A DNA stretch of 64,000 nt from positions 1-64,000 of the forward strand of contig JAKPQH010000015.1 in NCBI GenBank assembly GCA_029580855.1. The letters are read 5' to 3'. The notes below the pieces were generated by a model that did not search any database, was not told the DNA's origin, and saw only the letters and a program-made list of their open reading frames with translations. How positions within the stretch are numbered: position 1 is the stretch's first letter; each line of letters opens with the position of its first letter. Source of the stretch: a bacterium (GTDB taxonomy: Bacteria > Methylomirabilota > Methylomirabilia > Methylomirabilales > 2-02-FULL-66-22). A program made the position numbers and the translations under genes. Below are positions 1 to 8,960 of this stretch, piece after piece.

Positions 1-270
1 GATCGCCTCGCCCTCGCGGTCCGGGTCGGCCGCCAGGAAGATGGCGGAGGAGGTCTTGGCCGCCTTCTTCAGCTCGTCCAGGACCTTCTTGCGCCCGGGA
101 ACGACTTCGTACTTGGGCGTAAAATTCTTCTCCACGTCCACCGCCAGGCTCTTCGTGGGGAGGTCGCGCACGTGCCCCATGGACGCCTTGACCGTGTACT
201 CGCGGCCGAGGAATTTGTTGATCGTCTTGGCTTTCGCCGGAGACTCCACGATGACCAGCGACTTCGCCAC
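1..270 (-). CDS. topA: DNA topoisomerase I, N-terminal part (runs off the window)
   Basis: Type IA topoisomerase that relaxes negative supercoils. Only the first 90 codons are present. The Toprim fold opens with [13 protein letters not shown] (residues 4-16) and the acidic motif DPDREGEAI lies at 82-90, both hallmark topA motifs. The start is GTG at 270, preceded by AAAGGAG at good spacing. The gene lies downstream of dprA on the same strand, a common bacterial order, but a terminator at 384-410 separates the two, so topA probably has its own promoter in the 110-bp gap. The 3' end is outside the window. Confidence 0.95.
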   Translation of the reverse strand, partial: MAKSLVIVESPAKAKTINKFLGREYTVKASMGHVRDLPTKSLAVDVEKNFTPKYEVVPGRKKVLDELKKAAKTSSAIFLAADPDREGEAI

Positions 271-298
271 TAGTAAAAACTCCTTTGGAACGAGCTGC

Positions 299-352
299 CA
301 GCTCTCAGCGGTCAGCATTCAACTCTGGAGCTATGCTGATCGCTGAAAGCTG
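299..352. repeat. Imperfect inverted repeat upstream of topA
   Basis: Positions 299-318 and 333-352 are inverted copies matching at about 18 of 20 bases, built from repeated GCTGA/TCAGC units, with a 14-base centre. It occupies most of the space between the dprA terminator and the topA ribosome-binding site. It could be an operator or supercoiling-sensitive element of topA, or a small intergenic repeat of the GCTGA type found in many genomes. Confidence 0.55.
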
Positions 353-383
353 AGTGCTGAACGCTGTCTTTTTAGAACCGAAA

Positions 384-410
384 ACCCAAGGCCGACCGGG
401 GGCCTTGGGT
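384..410 (-). terminator. Intrinsic terminator after dprA
   Basis: A perfect 10-bp stem (acccaaggcc / ggccttgggt) with a 7-base loop. Read on the minus strand it runs directly into TTTT. It lies 33 bases past the dprA stop and would end the carboxypeptidase-LysM-dprA transcript. Confidence 0.75.
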
Positions 411-442
411 CCGTCCCTGCCTCGTGCTCGCCGGGGGAAGGT

Positions 443-1594
443 CTAACCCCCGTCCGTACGCTCGAACACCTTGCCACGGAGCTGCCGGACGGTCCCTTTC
501 ATCTCCAACCCCACCAGGACGGATGCCGCCCGGCCGCCGCCCAGCCCGCTCTGCACGATGATGGCGTCGATGTGCAGTGGCCCGTCGGCCAAGAGATCAT
601 AAATCCGTTGCTCCTCGTCCGCAAGATCCGCCGGCGGCGGCCCCGCCGGGCGCCGCCGTTTCCGGCCCTTGAGGTTCGGCACCAGCTCCGCGAGGACGTC
701 CTCCCAGCTCTCCACCAGCTTGGCTCCCGCCTTGATCAGCCGGTTGCACCCCTCGCTGTACCGGGCGTGGACCCGGCCCGGCACCGCAAACACGTCCCGG
801 CCCTGATCCAGCGCGTGATTCGCGGTGATCAGCGCCCCGCTTTCCACTCCCGCCTCCACCACGACGACGCCCAGGCTCAGGCCGCTGATGATCCGGTTCC
901 GTCGCGGAAAGTGGGGTCGGAGCGGCGCCGTGCCAAGCGGGAACTCGCTGAGGAGGACGCCCGATGCCGCCACGCTCTCGGCCAGGTCGCGATGCTCGGG
1001 CGGATACGTCTGATCCAGCCCGTGTCCCAGCACCGCCACGGTCCGGGCGCCGACCTCGAGCGCGCCGCGGTGGGCCGCCGCGTCGATTCCCCGCGCCAGC
1101 CCGCTCACGATGGTCAGCCCGCGCCGGCCCAACTCCCGGGCCAGCTCGCCCGCCATGTCTTCGCCATAGGCGGTGGCGCGGCGCGAGCCGACGATGGCCA
1201 CCGCGGCCTCGTCCTCCCGCGCCAGCCCGCCGCGGACGTACAGCACCGGCGGCGCCGAGGCGATGGCCTGGAGTCGGGAGGGATACTCGGGATCCCCCCA
1301 GACGATGACGGCAACCCCCGCCTTGGCGACGCGCGCCCGATCCTCGTGGACCATGCGGCGCCACGGAAAACGACGCATGGCCTCGGCGGTGACCGGACCG
1401 ATCCCTGTCACCTGCCGCAGGGCGTCCGGCGCGGCCGCCCATGCCGCCGACACGGAGCCGAAGGCATCGACGAATCCCTGGAGCGCCACGCCGCCCAGCT
1501 GGGGGAGCAGCCCGCACGCCCAGCGGGCCTCCCGTTCCAGCGCGGCGGGAGCGGACGCGTCGGCTACCGATCGAGACCGGGCGCCCACGGGCAT
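443..1594 (-). CDS. dprA: DNA processing protein DprA/Smf
   Basis: Binds incoming single-stranded DNA during natural transformation and loads RecA. The 383-aa product has a helix-hairpin-helix-like N-terminus (about 30-90), a Rossmann core with IVGSRRATAYGE at 134-145, SGLARGIDAAAH at 164-175, the Arg-rich PRRNRIISGLS at 230-240 and ESGALITA at 251-258, and a C-terminal winged-helix region (about 325-380). Length and order are normal for the family. The start ATG follows a GAGAGGGG ribosome-binding site. It is the last gene of a cell-envelope operon and is followed by a terminator. No other competence gene is in the window. Confidence 0.95.
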   Translation of the reverse strand: MPVGARSRSVADASAPAALEREARWACGLLPQLGGVALQGFVDAFGSVSAAWAAAPDALRQVTGIGPVTAEAMRRFPWRRMVHEDRARVAKAGVAVIVWGDPEYPSRLQAIASAPPVLYVRGGLAREDEAAVAIVGSRRATAYGEDMAGELARELGRRGLTIVSGLARGIDAAAHRGALEVGARTVAVLGHGLDQTYPPEHRDLAESVAASGVLLSEFPLGTAPLRPHFPRRNRIISGLSLGVVVVEAGVESGALITANHALDQGRDVFAVPGRVHARYSEGCNRLIKAGAKLVESWEDVLAELVPNLKGRKRRRPAGPPPADLADEEQRIYDLLADGPLHIDAIIVQSGLGGGRAASVLVGLEMKGTVRQLRGKVFERTDGG

Positions 1595-1649
1595 CGCCCC
1601 TCTCGTCTGGGCCCGGCAGGGCCTCGCAATTGCGGGTTGCGGGTCGGGA

Positions 1650-2786
1650 TCAGGGCGTTATCTGGTGGCTCAACACCGCCAGGTCGCCGACCCGGATTTC
1701 GCGCGCGCTGGCCGTCAGGAGCACGGTCGCGCTGCGGTCGGTAACCCGGAGGACCACCGCGTCCCCCAGCCGGTCGGGCGGCATGGGAAGCACCGCGCCC
1801 GCGCTGGTGACGGCCGGACCGTACTGCCGCAGCAGGGCGAAGATATCTCCCGGGGCGACGCCCTGATTCGCCCCCGCGTCCACAAAGGCGATCTGCTGGA
1901 GGCCCAACATCGCCTCGCCCCGCAACGAGTCGAGGACCGCCGCGCTCACGGAGCGGCGCGCCGGCTGCGGCGTCGCCGCCTCCGGGAACGCCATCGGAGC
2001 GAAGGGCACGACCCGATCACCGACGACGAGCGGCCCGCAGCTATAGCTGACCCGGGCCTGCGCGACGCGATCCTTCACATCCGTCACTTCCAACAGACCC
2101 AGCGCATAGAGCACGCGGCCCGCCGATGCGCCGGTCCTGGGATCGATGATGCGGCGTCCCACCCGAATGGCCGCCAGGCGGTCGCCCTTGCCGATGGAGC
2201 CGGCGGCGTCCAGCCCCACGACGACCCGATCCTCCATGGAGAGCATGATGCGGTTATCGGTGCTCTTCACCAGCTCCCCCATTCCCACCTTCAAAGCCTC
2301 CGTTTCCCCGACCAGCGTCGGGCTGCACACCCGGGCGTATTCGCTGGCGGGCGGCACCGGAGGCGCCGGCGGCGCCAGCGAGGGCGCCGCCTCGACCGGT
2401 GGCGCGGGCGGGGGCGCCTCGACCTTTTCCGGCTCCTGGACGGGTTCGGGCTTCGGCGGCTCGGGCGGGGGCGCCGCGGCGGCGGCCGGCGCCGGCGCCA
2501 ACTCTTTCCCGGGCAAACCGAGCCGGTCGCCCGGATAGATCCGATTCGGATTCGAGATGAACTTGTTCTCCTCCCACAAGCGCTTCCAGAGGAGCGGGTC
2601 GTCGAGGAGATCCCGCGAGATCCCCCACAGCGTGTCTCCCCTCTTCACCACGTAGGGGGATTCCGGCGCGCCGGAAATCTCGCCCGGCGCTGTCGTCGCG
2701 GGCGGGGTGGCGGCCCCCGCCACGACCGGAAGACAGAACACCACCAGCATGAGGCCACCCAGACCGATCCGACCCGTGCGTTTCAT
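1650..2786 (-). CDS. Secreted LysM-domain protein
   Basis: Predicted envelope protein of 378 aa. It opens with a signal peptide (MKRTGRIG then a hydrophobic stretch ending near AGAA), followed by one LysM peptidoglycan-binding domain at about 45-95 (YVVKRGDTLWGIS ... NRIYPGDRLGLPG), a Pro/Ala-rich linker (about 97-150) and a C-terminal domain of about 200 residues that I cannot assign. I chose ATG 2786 over the longer reading frame because it carries the signal peptide and is preceded by GGAGGA. It overlaps the stop of the upstream carboxypeptidase gene by ATGA, so translation is coupled. A role in peptidoglycan binding is inferred from LysM. Confidence 0.8.
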   Translation of the reverse strand: MKRTGRIGLGGLMLVVFCLPVVAGAATPPATTAPGEISGAPESPYVVKRGDTLWGISRDLLDDPLLWKRLWEENKFISNPNRIYPGDRLGLPGKELAPAPAAAAAPPPEPPKPEPVQEPEKVEAPPPAPPVEAAPSLAPPAPPVPPASEYARVCSPTLVGETEALKVGMGELVKSTDNRIMLSMEDRVVVGLDAAGSIGKGDRLAAIRVGRRIIDPRTGASAGRVLYALGLLEVTDVKDRVAQARVSYSCGPLVVGDRVVPFAPMAFPEAATPQPARRSVSAAVLDSLRGEAMLGLQQIAFVDAGANQGVAPGDIFALLRQYGPAVTSAGAVLPMPPDRLGDAVVLRVTDRSATVLLTASAREIRVGDLAVLSHQITP

Positions 2787-3850
2787 GGGCGCTCCTCCAC
2801 GCGAGCCTGCGCCTCCAGCCGGGTCCATCCCTCGACCTGCTCGGCAAGCCAAGGTGAACCGTCGGGCTGAACGCGGGCGGCGTCCCTGATGGATCCGAAT
2901 CCGTACTCCAGCAGCATGGCGGCATCCGTCCAGCGTCTCGGGTCGTTCAGCAGGACGGCGATCATCCGGCTGTTCCCCCGGCTGGCGGACGCCACCAAGC
3001 AGCGACCCGCGGAATCCGTGTAGCCGGTCTTGACGCCGTCCGCCCCTTCGAGCTGGCCCAGCAGACGGTTGTGACTCTGAACGATTCGCACCTGCGGCAC
3101 GAAGCGCCGGCGGGCGGGCTTCCAGATGGTGACCCGGGCTTGTCGGGTGCGCACCAACTCGGCAAAGGTCGGGTTATCCATGGCCACTCGCGTGAGGGTG
3201 GCCATATCCCGGGCCGTCGTATAATGAAACGGCTCATCCAGTCCGTGCGGATTGCTGAATCGGCTGTTGGTCATGCCGATTTCGGCGGCCTTTTCGTTCA
3301 TCAACGCGACAAAGCCTCCCAGGCTGCCACCGACATGCTCGGCCGCCGCCACCGCGGCATCGTTGGCGGACCGGATGAGAATCGCGGCCAGGAGATCCCC
3401 CAGCGAGACGCGCTGGCCTGCGCGCAGGCCGAGCCGATATCCGCCCGTCCGGGCCGCCGCCGAACTCGCCGTCACCGTGTCCGTCAACTCTCCGTGCTCC
3501 AAGATGACCAGCGCCGTGAGGATCTTGGTCACGCTCGCCGGCGATCGGACCGTATCCGGGGACCGCTCGTACAGGACGGTGCCGGAGTTCGCATCCATGA
3601 GAACGGCCGACGCCGCGCGCAGACCAAAGACATCCGTGTCGCCGAAATGCCTCTGGCGGCCGGAACGGGGCAGCGCCAAGGATTCCGCCAGCGGTAAGTG
3701 CCGCGGGCGTCCCCGGGACACGGCAGCAGAGCGTTCGGACGATGTGGCCCGTTTGCGATGGATCCCCGAGTGGGAGCGCCCGGCCGGCGCCCCGTCGACC
3801 AGACCGAATATCAGAAAGGCCAACATCGCCCAGGGAACGAGTCTCCGCAT
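2783..3850 (-). CDS. D-alanyl-D-alanine carboxypeptidase (peptidase S11)
   Basis: Low-molecular-weight penicillin-binding protein that trims the terminal D-Ala from peptidoglycan stem peptides in the periplasm. Signal peptide at 1-24. The three serine-hydrolase motifs are present: SVTK at 106-109 (nucleophile S106), SAN at 161-163 and KTG at 274-276. At 355 aa it has the catalytic domain but only a short C-terminal part, like DacF-type enzymes, and there is a long basic linker between signal peptide and domain (25-70). It is first in an operon with the LysM protein and dprA. Confidence 0.92.
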   Translation of the reverse strand: MRRLVPWAMLAFLIFGLVDGAPAGRSHSGIHRKRATSSERSAAVSRGRPRHLPLAESLALPRSGRQRHFGDTDVFGLRAASAVLMDANSGTVLYERSPDTVRSPASVTKILTALVILEHGELTDTVTASSAAARTGGYRLGLRAGQRVSLGDLLAAILIRSANDAAVAAAEHVGGSLGGFVALMNEKAAEIGMTNSRFSNPHGLDEPFHYTTARDMATLTRVAMDNPTFAELVRTRQARVTIWKPARRRFVPQVRIVQSHNRLLGQLEGADGVKTGYTDSAGRCLVASASRGNSRMIAVLLNDPRRWTDAAMLLEYGFGSIRDAARVQPDGSPWLAEQVEGWTRLEAQARVEERP

Positions 3851-3866
3851 CGCGCATCCCTTCCTC

Positions 3867-3893
3867 GTGCCGCTCCGGCGACCGGAGCGGCAC
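3867..3893 (-). promoter_or_regulatory. Perfect hairpin in the 5' leader of the carboxypeptidase operon
   Basis: A 12-bp perfect inverted repeat (gtgccgctccgg / ccggagcggcac) with a 3-base loop, 16 bases upstream of the carboxypeptidase start. It lies inside the predicted leader and close to the ribosome-binding region, so it may affect mRNA stability or translation; it could also be a dimeric operator. Confidence 0.5.
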
Positions 3894-4362
3894 GGCGGTA
3901 AGACCGTACGCCGTATAGCCCAGGGCGTCCGGGTTGCATTTTGCTTGCCGAATCAGGCGTTTATCGCCACACCCGTTTTCGCCGCGGTTCCGGCGACCTC
4001 AGCGTCTCTCGCGTCGCACGATCCGGGTGCGTCGCGCCCCGCCAGCGGCCGCCTCGGGCGCCGTGTCCGCACGCGAGACCTCACAACACCGCGTCGTCGT
4101 TGCGCTTCTTCAATCGCGCAACTATAGCGGCGAGTCCGACCTTGTCAAGAGAAAACGATCCCGTCATCCGTCGGGCCTGCAGGGAGCGATGGCAGATGCA
4201 TGTCGCTTCGACAGGATGGGGCCTGACAGATCAGACGCGCGACGCAGGGCTGTGCGTGGAGATTCGCGGGAAAATCGGGATGCGGACTCCGCCGTAGCTA
4301 TCCGGCGCGGGGTGCCCGAACGTGCGGTCGCCCCCGGCAGCCGTTCCTGTTCTGGGCCGCGG
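3894..4362. other. Intergenic region and leader between recJ and the carboxypeptidase gene
   Basis: No convincing gene is seen in about 470 bases. The part from 4115 down to the gene start would be the untranslated leader made from the promoter at 4121-4148. The part from 4150 to 4362 lies downstream of recJ and shows no clear intrinsic terminator. Confidence 0.5.
4121..4148 (-). promoter_or_regulatory. Sigma-70-type promoter of the carboxypeptidase-LysM-dprA operon
   Basis: On the minus strand TTGACA (4148-4143), 16-bp spacer, TATAGT (4126-4121). A near-consensus pair, about 265 nt upstream of the first start codon. Confidence 0.7.
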
Positions 4363-6096
4363 TCAGTCCGGGAGACGGATGTCCTTGACGCGCAGCTGGA
4401 GCATCTCGCGCCCGTTCCAGGCGTTCCGCTCCGGAACAAACGCCAGATCGATTCGCGGCGGATCCGGCCGATCCAGAAGTTCCGCGTAGGATCCGAGGTT
4501 GAAGCCGATCGCCTCCACAACCTTGTGTCCCGTCGGGCCTTGCCGAACTTTCATTTTCAGGTGGTTGCGACCAACCCGGCGAGGCGACCGCATCACTTGA
4601 AGCGCCCGGACCGCCAGCACCGGCTCGGGATTTCCCAGGCCGTGCGGGCCAAGTCGAGCCAGGGCGTCGGCCAACTCCAGGTCGAGGTCGTCCAAGACGA
4701 CCTCCGCGTCGATCTCCAGGACCGGCGTCAGGGCTTCCTCGGTCAGCTCTGCCGCCGCCAAGGCCAGAAGCCGCTCCCGAAACGCCCCGATGCGTTCCGG
4801 TGCCAGCGAGAAGCCGCCGGCCGACCGATGGCCCCCGTAGTGGCTCAAGATGTCGGCGCAGCGGCCCAGGGCATCCGCCACGTGCCACCCCCCGGCAGCC
4901 CGGACCGAGCCTCGTGCCTGGTTCCCCTGCGTGCCGATCAGCGCCGCCGGCCGGCCGAACCGTTCCACCAGACGCGAGGCCACGATTCCGAGGACGCCGG
5001 GGTGCCAACCCGGCGAGGCCAGCACGATAGCTCGGTCGCGCGCCAGATCGTGCGTCGCCGCGGCGCTCGCCAAGGCCTCTTCGAGGATTTGTCCCTCCAG
5101 CTCCTGCCGTTCGCGGTTCCGCTGGTCCAGCTGGCCGGCGAGCGCCCGCGCCTCGAACGGGTCGTCGGTGAGCATCAACCGCACCGCCACCGTCGCGTCG
5201 TCCACCCGCCCCGCGGCGTTGATCCGCGGCGCGAGGCCGAAGGCCACGCGCCCCGGTGTCACGCCGCCGGGTTCGGAGAGCGGAACCCCGGCAACCTCGG
5301 CCAGTGCGCGCAGCCCCGGCCGGGCCGTCGCGGCCAACTGGTCGAGCCCGTGTTTCACGAGAATCCGGTTCTCCCCCACCACCGGCACCAAATCCGCGAT
5401 GGTCCCCAGCGCCACCAGATCCAGGAGCGGCCAGTACTCGTCGTCGGCCTCCGGCCCGTAGAACGCTTGGAGCAGCTTGAACGCGATCCCGACGCCGCAC
5501 AGCTCCTTGAACGGATAGGCGCAGCCGCTCTGGCGGGGATTCAGGATGGCGGTGGCGGGCGGCAGGACGGGCGACGGCAGGTGGTGGTCGCAGACGATGA
5601 CGTCCAGGCCGTGCGCGCGTGCCAGGCCGATCTCGGCGTGCGCGCCGATCCCGTGGTCCACCGTCATCAGGACGCGCACGCCCGTGGCGGCCGCCTCCTC
5701 GACCACGCTCGCCGGCAGGCCGTAACCGTGCTCCAGCCGGTTCGGCACGGCGTACGCCACCTCGGCGCCGGCCCGCGTGAGTCCCCGCACCAGGAGGGCC
5801 ATCCCGGTGACGCCGTCCGCATCGTAGTCGCCGCAGACCAGGATGGGCTCGCGTCGGGACACGGCGCGCTGCAGCCGCTCTACGGCCACGGCCATACCGG
5901 CCATGGCGTACGGATCGTGCAGGGCGGTCGAGGGGATGTCCAGGAAAGCGTGCGCCGCCTCCGGCGTGGCGCAGCCGCGCCGCACCAGCAGGTGGGCCAA
6001 GAGGGGGTGGATCCCGAGCGCCTGGCTCAGGGCGGCCACCGATTCCGCCTCGCGATCGGCGATCCGCCAGCGCCTCGCGGCTCGTGGCTCGGACAC
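4363..6096 (-). CDS. recJ: Single-stranded-DNA-specific exonuclease RecJ
   Basis: 5'-3' exonuclease acting in RecFOR recombination and in mismatch and base-excision repair. The 577-aa protein carries the DHH-family signature: DYDADG at 90-95, the VDHGIGAH block at 146-153 and DHH at 170-172, then the DHHA1 domain with GWHPGVLGIVASRL and GGHRSAGGFS, and a C-terminal OB-fold. Length is normal. The start is GTG 6096, 19 bp after the secF stop, so it is probably co-transcribed with secD and secF. Confidence 0.95.
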   Translation of the reverse strand: MSEPRAARRWRIADREAESVAALSQALGIHPLLAHLLVRRGCATPEAAHAFLDIPSTALHDPYAMAGMAVAVERLQRAVSRREPILVCGDYDADGVTGMALLVRGLTRAGAEVAYAVPNRLEHGYGLPASVVEEAAATGVRVLMTVDHGIGAHAEIGLARAHGLDVIVCDHHLPSPVLPPATAILNPRQSGCAYPFKELCGVGIAFKLLQAFYGPEADDEYWPLLDLVALGTIADLVPVVGENRILVKHGLDQLAATARPGLRALAEVAGVPLSEPGGVTPGRVAFGLAPRINAAGRVDDATVAVRLMLTDDPFEARALAGQLDQRNRERQELEGQILEEALASAAATHDLARDRAIVLASPGWHPGVLGIVASRLVERFGRPAALIGTQGNQARGSVRAAGGWHVADALGRCADILSHYGGHRSAGGFSLAPERIGAFRERLLALAAAELTEEALTPVLEIDAEVVLDDLDLELADALARLGPHGLGNPEPVLAVRALQVMRSPRRVGRNHLKMKVRQGPTGHKVVEAIGFNLGSYAELLDRPDPPRIDLAFVPERNAWNGREMLQLRVKDIRLPD

Positions 6097-6115
6097 GGCG
6101 GCGGCGTCCCCGGCC

Positions 6116-7030
6116 TCAGCGCCGCGCGCGGCGCGAGGCGTCGCTGCGGAGACGCCACTCGTAGATCAGCGGAGACGCCACGAACCAGGACGAGTAGGTT
6201 CCGATCACGATGCCGAGGCTGAGGGCGAACCCGAAATCGTGCAGGACCTCTCCCCCGAGGAAGAACAGCGACCCCGATGCAAGAATGGTGGTGAGCGACG
6301 TCATGGCCGTTCGCCCCAGCACCTGATTAATGCTGGCGTTCATGGTGTCGCCCAGACTCTCCTTGCGGCGGGCGCGCAGATTCTCGCGGATCCGGTCGTA
6401 CACGACTACGGTATCCGTGAGGGAGTATCCGGCGATGGTGAGCAGCGCCGTCACGATGAGCAGGGTGATCTCTTTGTTGAGGATGAAGACGATGCCGAGC
6501 ACGGCCAGGACATCGTGAAATGTGGCGGCCGTGGCGGCCACGCCGAAACGGAACTCGAACCGCCAGGCGATGTACAGGACGATCCCGGCAAGCGAGATGG
6601 CGATGGCGATGAGGGTCTTGTTCCGGAGGTCTTTGCCGATGGCCGGCCCGACCTCGGTGGACGCCTCGACCACGAACGGGTTGTCGCGGATCCCCGCCTG
6701 CAGGGCGTTCTGGACGTGCTGCACCATGCCGGCTTCCGCCGCGCTGTGTTTGAGCCGCACCATGACGCTTCGGCCGTCGGCGAACTGCTGCGGCTCGCTG
6801 TCCTTGATCCCGCTCTGGCTCAGGGCACCCCGGACCGCGCCCAGGTCCACGGGCCGGTCAAACTTCACCTGGATCGACGTGCCCCCGGCGAAATCGATCC
6901 CCATATTGGCCGCCCCGCGCGAGATCTGGATCAACGCCACGATCCCCACCAGGACCAGCACCGTCGAGATCGCATACGCGATGCGCCGCTTGCCGATGAA
7001 ATCGATCTTGGTCTTTCCGAGAATCTCCAC
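6116..7030 (-). CDS. secF: Protein translocase subunit SecF
   Basis: Inner-membrane subunit that with SecD uses the proton gradient to complete protein export through SecYEG. About 304 aa with one N-terminal transmembrane segment, the periplasmic GIDFAGGTSIQVKF motif, then five membrane helices including the conserved YSLTDTVVVYDRIREN. I prefer GTG 7030 (product starts VEILGKTKIDF, as family members do) over TTG 7057; neither has a strong ribosome-binding site. It sits between secD and recJ. Confidence 0.93.
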   Translation of the reverse strand: MEILGKTKIDFIGKRRIAYAISTVLVLVGIVALIQISRGAANMGIDFAGGTSIQVKFDRPVDLGAVRGALSQSGIKDSEPQQFADGRSVMVRLKHSAAEAGMVQHVQNALQAGIRDNPFVVEASTEVGPAIGKDLRNKTLIAIAISLAGIVLYIAWRFEFRFGVAATAATFHDVLAVLGIVFILNKEITLLIVTALLTIAGYSLTDTVVVYDRIRENLRARRKESLGDTMNASINQVLGRTAMTSLTTILASGSLFFLGGEVLHDFGFALSLGIVIGTYSSWFVASPLIYEWRLRSDASRRARR

Positions 7031-7127
7031 GATCCGCCCGTTTCTTTGCCCGCCCAACGGCGGCGAAGGTGAGAAGCGATGGTCCCGCGCGCCGGAGCAC
7101 CCGACGCCGCGGGACCGGTAGCTCCGC

Positions 7128-8729
7128 TCAGATGCTCAGGGCCTTCAACTCCCGCCGCGAGGTCATCCAGTCGTAGACCACCCGCGTCCCGACCAGTGCC
7201 GTGAAGAGGTTGATCGTGACCCCCAGACTCAGGGTGACGGCGAAGCCCTTGATGGGCCCCGTGCCGAACAGGAACAGGGCCGCCGCGGTGATGAGCGTGG
7301 TGACGTGGGAGTCCACGATGGTCACGAAGGCCTTGTCGTAGCCGGCGTCGATGGCCGAGCGGACGGTCTTGCCCAGCTTCAGCTCTTCCCGGATGCGCTC
7401 CAGGATCAGCACGTTGCTGTCCACGGCCATCCCGATGCCCAGGGCGATGCCGGCGATACCCGGCAGCGTGAGCGTTGCTCGCAGCGCCACCAGGATCCCC
7501 ACCAGCAGGATGCAGTTCAGGATCAGGGCGAAGTCGGCGATGACCCCCGACAGCTTGTAGTAGACCGCCATCAGGGCGGCCACCAAAATCGCGGCCACGA
7601 GGGCCGCCCGCACGCCCTTCTGGATAGAGTCCTGGCCCAGCGACGGTCCCACGGTGAGGTTGGCGATGACCTGCACCGGCGCCGGCAGGGCGCCCGCCCG
7701 GAGGACGATGGCGAGATCCCGGGCCGTCTCCGCGGTGAAGTTGCCCTCGATCTGGCCGCGGCCCTCGCCGATCTTGGAACGGATCACCGGCGCACTGAAG
7801 ACCGTGTCGTCCAGGACGATGGCCAACTGCTTGCCGATATTCGCCCCCGTGAAGTCCCCGAAGAGGCGGGCGCCCTCGCTGTCGAGGGAGAAGGCCACCA
7901 GCCAGCCCCCCTGATCGTCCGGCCGGACCTCGGCGCTGGTGAGGTTGGCGCCCGTGATCACGGGCTGCCGCCGGACGACGATGGGCCGCTTGCCGATCGC
8001 CTGGCGGTTGTCGTCCACCTCTCGCAGGGAAAGCAGCTGCAGGTCCGCCGGCAGGGTCACCTTTCCCTGCGCGACGTCGTCCGGGTTGACACTCGTATCC
8101 ACCGCCTTCAGCTCCAGCAAGGCGGTTTTCCCGATCAGGTTGATGGCGCGCTGCGGGTCCTTGATGCCGGGGAGCTGGACCACGACGCGTCGGTCGCCCT
8201 CCGGCACGATGTGCGGCTCGGTCACCCCGAACTGGTCCACCCGGTTCCGGATGGTTTCCAGGCTCTGGCGCTGGGCCAGCTCTTCTATCCGCCTGACCTC
8301 CCGCGCCTGCAGGGTCAGGCGCAACTCGTCGGGTGTGGCCCCCGGGACCTTGTCCAGCGTCACCAGATCGCCCAGCGCCCGTTGCGCCTTGTCGCGCTCC
8401 GCCGCCTTGGCGACCTTGAGAACGATCCCCGTCGCGCCTTCGCGGCTGAGCTGGGCGATCTCGATCTTCTCCTTGTCGAGCAGCCGCTTGACCTCGTCGC
8501 GCAGCCGGTCCGTCGCGTTCTCCACGGCCTTCTCGGCTTGGACCTCGAGCACCAGGTGCATCCCGCCCTGCAGGTCGAGACCGAGGTTGACCTTCTCGGC
8601 CCGCGGGAGGAATCCGGGAAACAGCGAAGGCAGACTCTCGACGATACCGACGCTGGGGACGATGTAGTACCCCGTCAGCAGCGTAGCGAGCACCAGCAAA
8701 ACGACGCGACCTCGGATCCGCTTTCGCAC
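7128..8729 (-). CDS. secD: Protein translocase subunit SecD
   Basis: Partner of SecF in the SecDF export motor. The 533-aa protein has an N-terminal membrane helix, the motif NLGLDLQGGMHLVLEV, a large periplasmic region and six C-terminal membrane segments with GIAGIALGIGMAVDSNVLI and ERIREELK. Start chosen as GTG 8729 because GGGAGG lies just upstream and the family N-terminus (basic residues then a membrane helix) begins there; an upstream ATG at 8810 would add 27 residues without a signal. yajC is not adjacent. Confidence 0.95.
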   Translation of the reverse strand: MRKRIRGRVVLLVLATLLTGYYIVPSVGIVESLPSLFPGFLPRAEKVNLGLDLQGGMHLVLEVQAEKAVENATDRLRDEVKRLLDKEKIEIAQLSREGATGIVLKVAKAAERDKAQRALGDLVTLDKVPGATPDELRLTLQAREVRRIEELAQRQSLETIRNRVDQFGVTEPHIVPEGDRRVVVQLPGIKDPQRAINLIGKTALLELKAVDTSVNPDDVAQGKVTLPADLQLLSLREVDDNRQAIGKRPIVVRRQPVITGANLTSAEVRPDDQGGWLVAFSLDSEGARLFGDFTGANIGKQLAIVLDDTVFSAPVIRSKIGEGRGQIEGNFTAETARDLAIVLRAGALPAPVQVIANLTVGPSLGQDSIQKGVRAALVAAILVAALMAVYYKLSGVIADFALILNCILLVGILVALRATLTLPGIAGIALGIGMAVDSNVLILERIREELKLGKTVRSAIDAGYDKAFVTIVDSHVTTLITAAALFLFGTGPIKGFAVTLSLGVTINLFTALVGTRVVYDWMTSRRELKALSI

Positions 8730-8830
8730 CGGAGAGCCTCCCAGAACGAGACACGGGCTAAGGCACCGGGGCCGCGGCCTCCCCAGCCTTAGCCCGCCAC
8801 CGACGAACACCCGGGCTCGACTGCCGGCGC

Positions 8831-8858
8831 ACTATAGCAGGGTGGATGGAAATTGCAA
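8831..8858 (-). promoter_or_regulatory. Sigma-70-type promoter of secD-secF-recJ
   Basis: On the minus strand TTGCAA (8858-8853), 16-bp spacer, TATAGT (8836-8831), about 100 nt upstream of the secD start. Confidence 0.65.
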
Positions 8859-8914
8859 TCCCTTTCCGCAAAAGACTGGCGGACGGAACATTTCGCGGCA
8901 AGGCGGCGCGCCCG

Positions 8915-8941
8915 GCCCCCGCGGGTCGCGCGCGCGGGGGC
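8915..8941 (-). terminator. GC-rich hairpin after the polyamine operon
   Basis: A 9-bp perfect stem (gcccccgcg / cgcgggggc) with a 9-base loop, 20 bases past the decarboxylase stop. There is no T-run, so it could be a Rho-assisted or 3'-stabilising hairpin rather than a classic intrinsic terminator. Confidence 0.35.
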
Positions 8942-8960
8942 GCGAAACGCGGGGATCGGG

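Noticed and set aside
3934-6222. 762-codon open frame on the plus strand
   Set aside because: Antisense to recJ and its flank; product is Arg/His/Gln-rich without any domain, as expected of shadow frames in GC-rich DNA.
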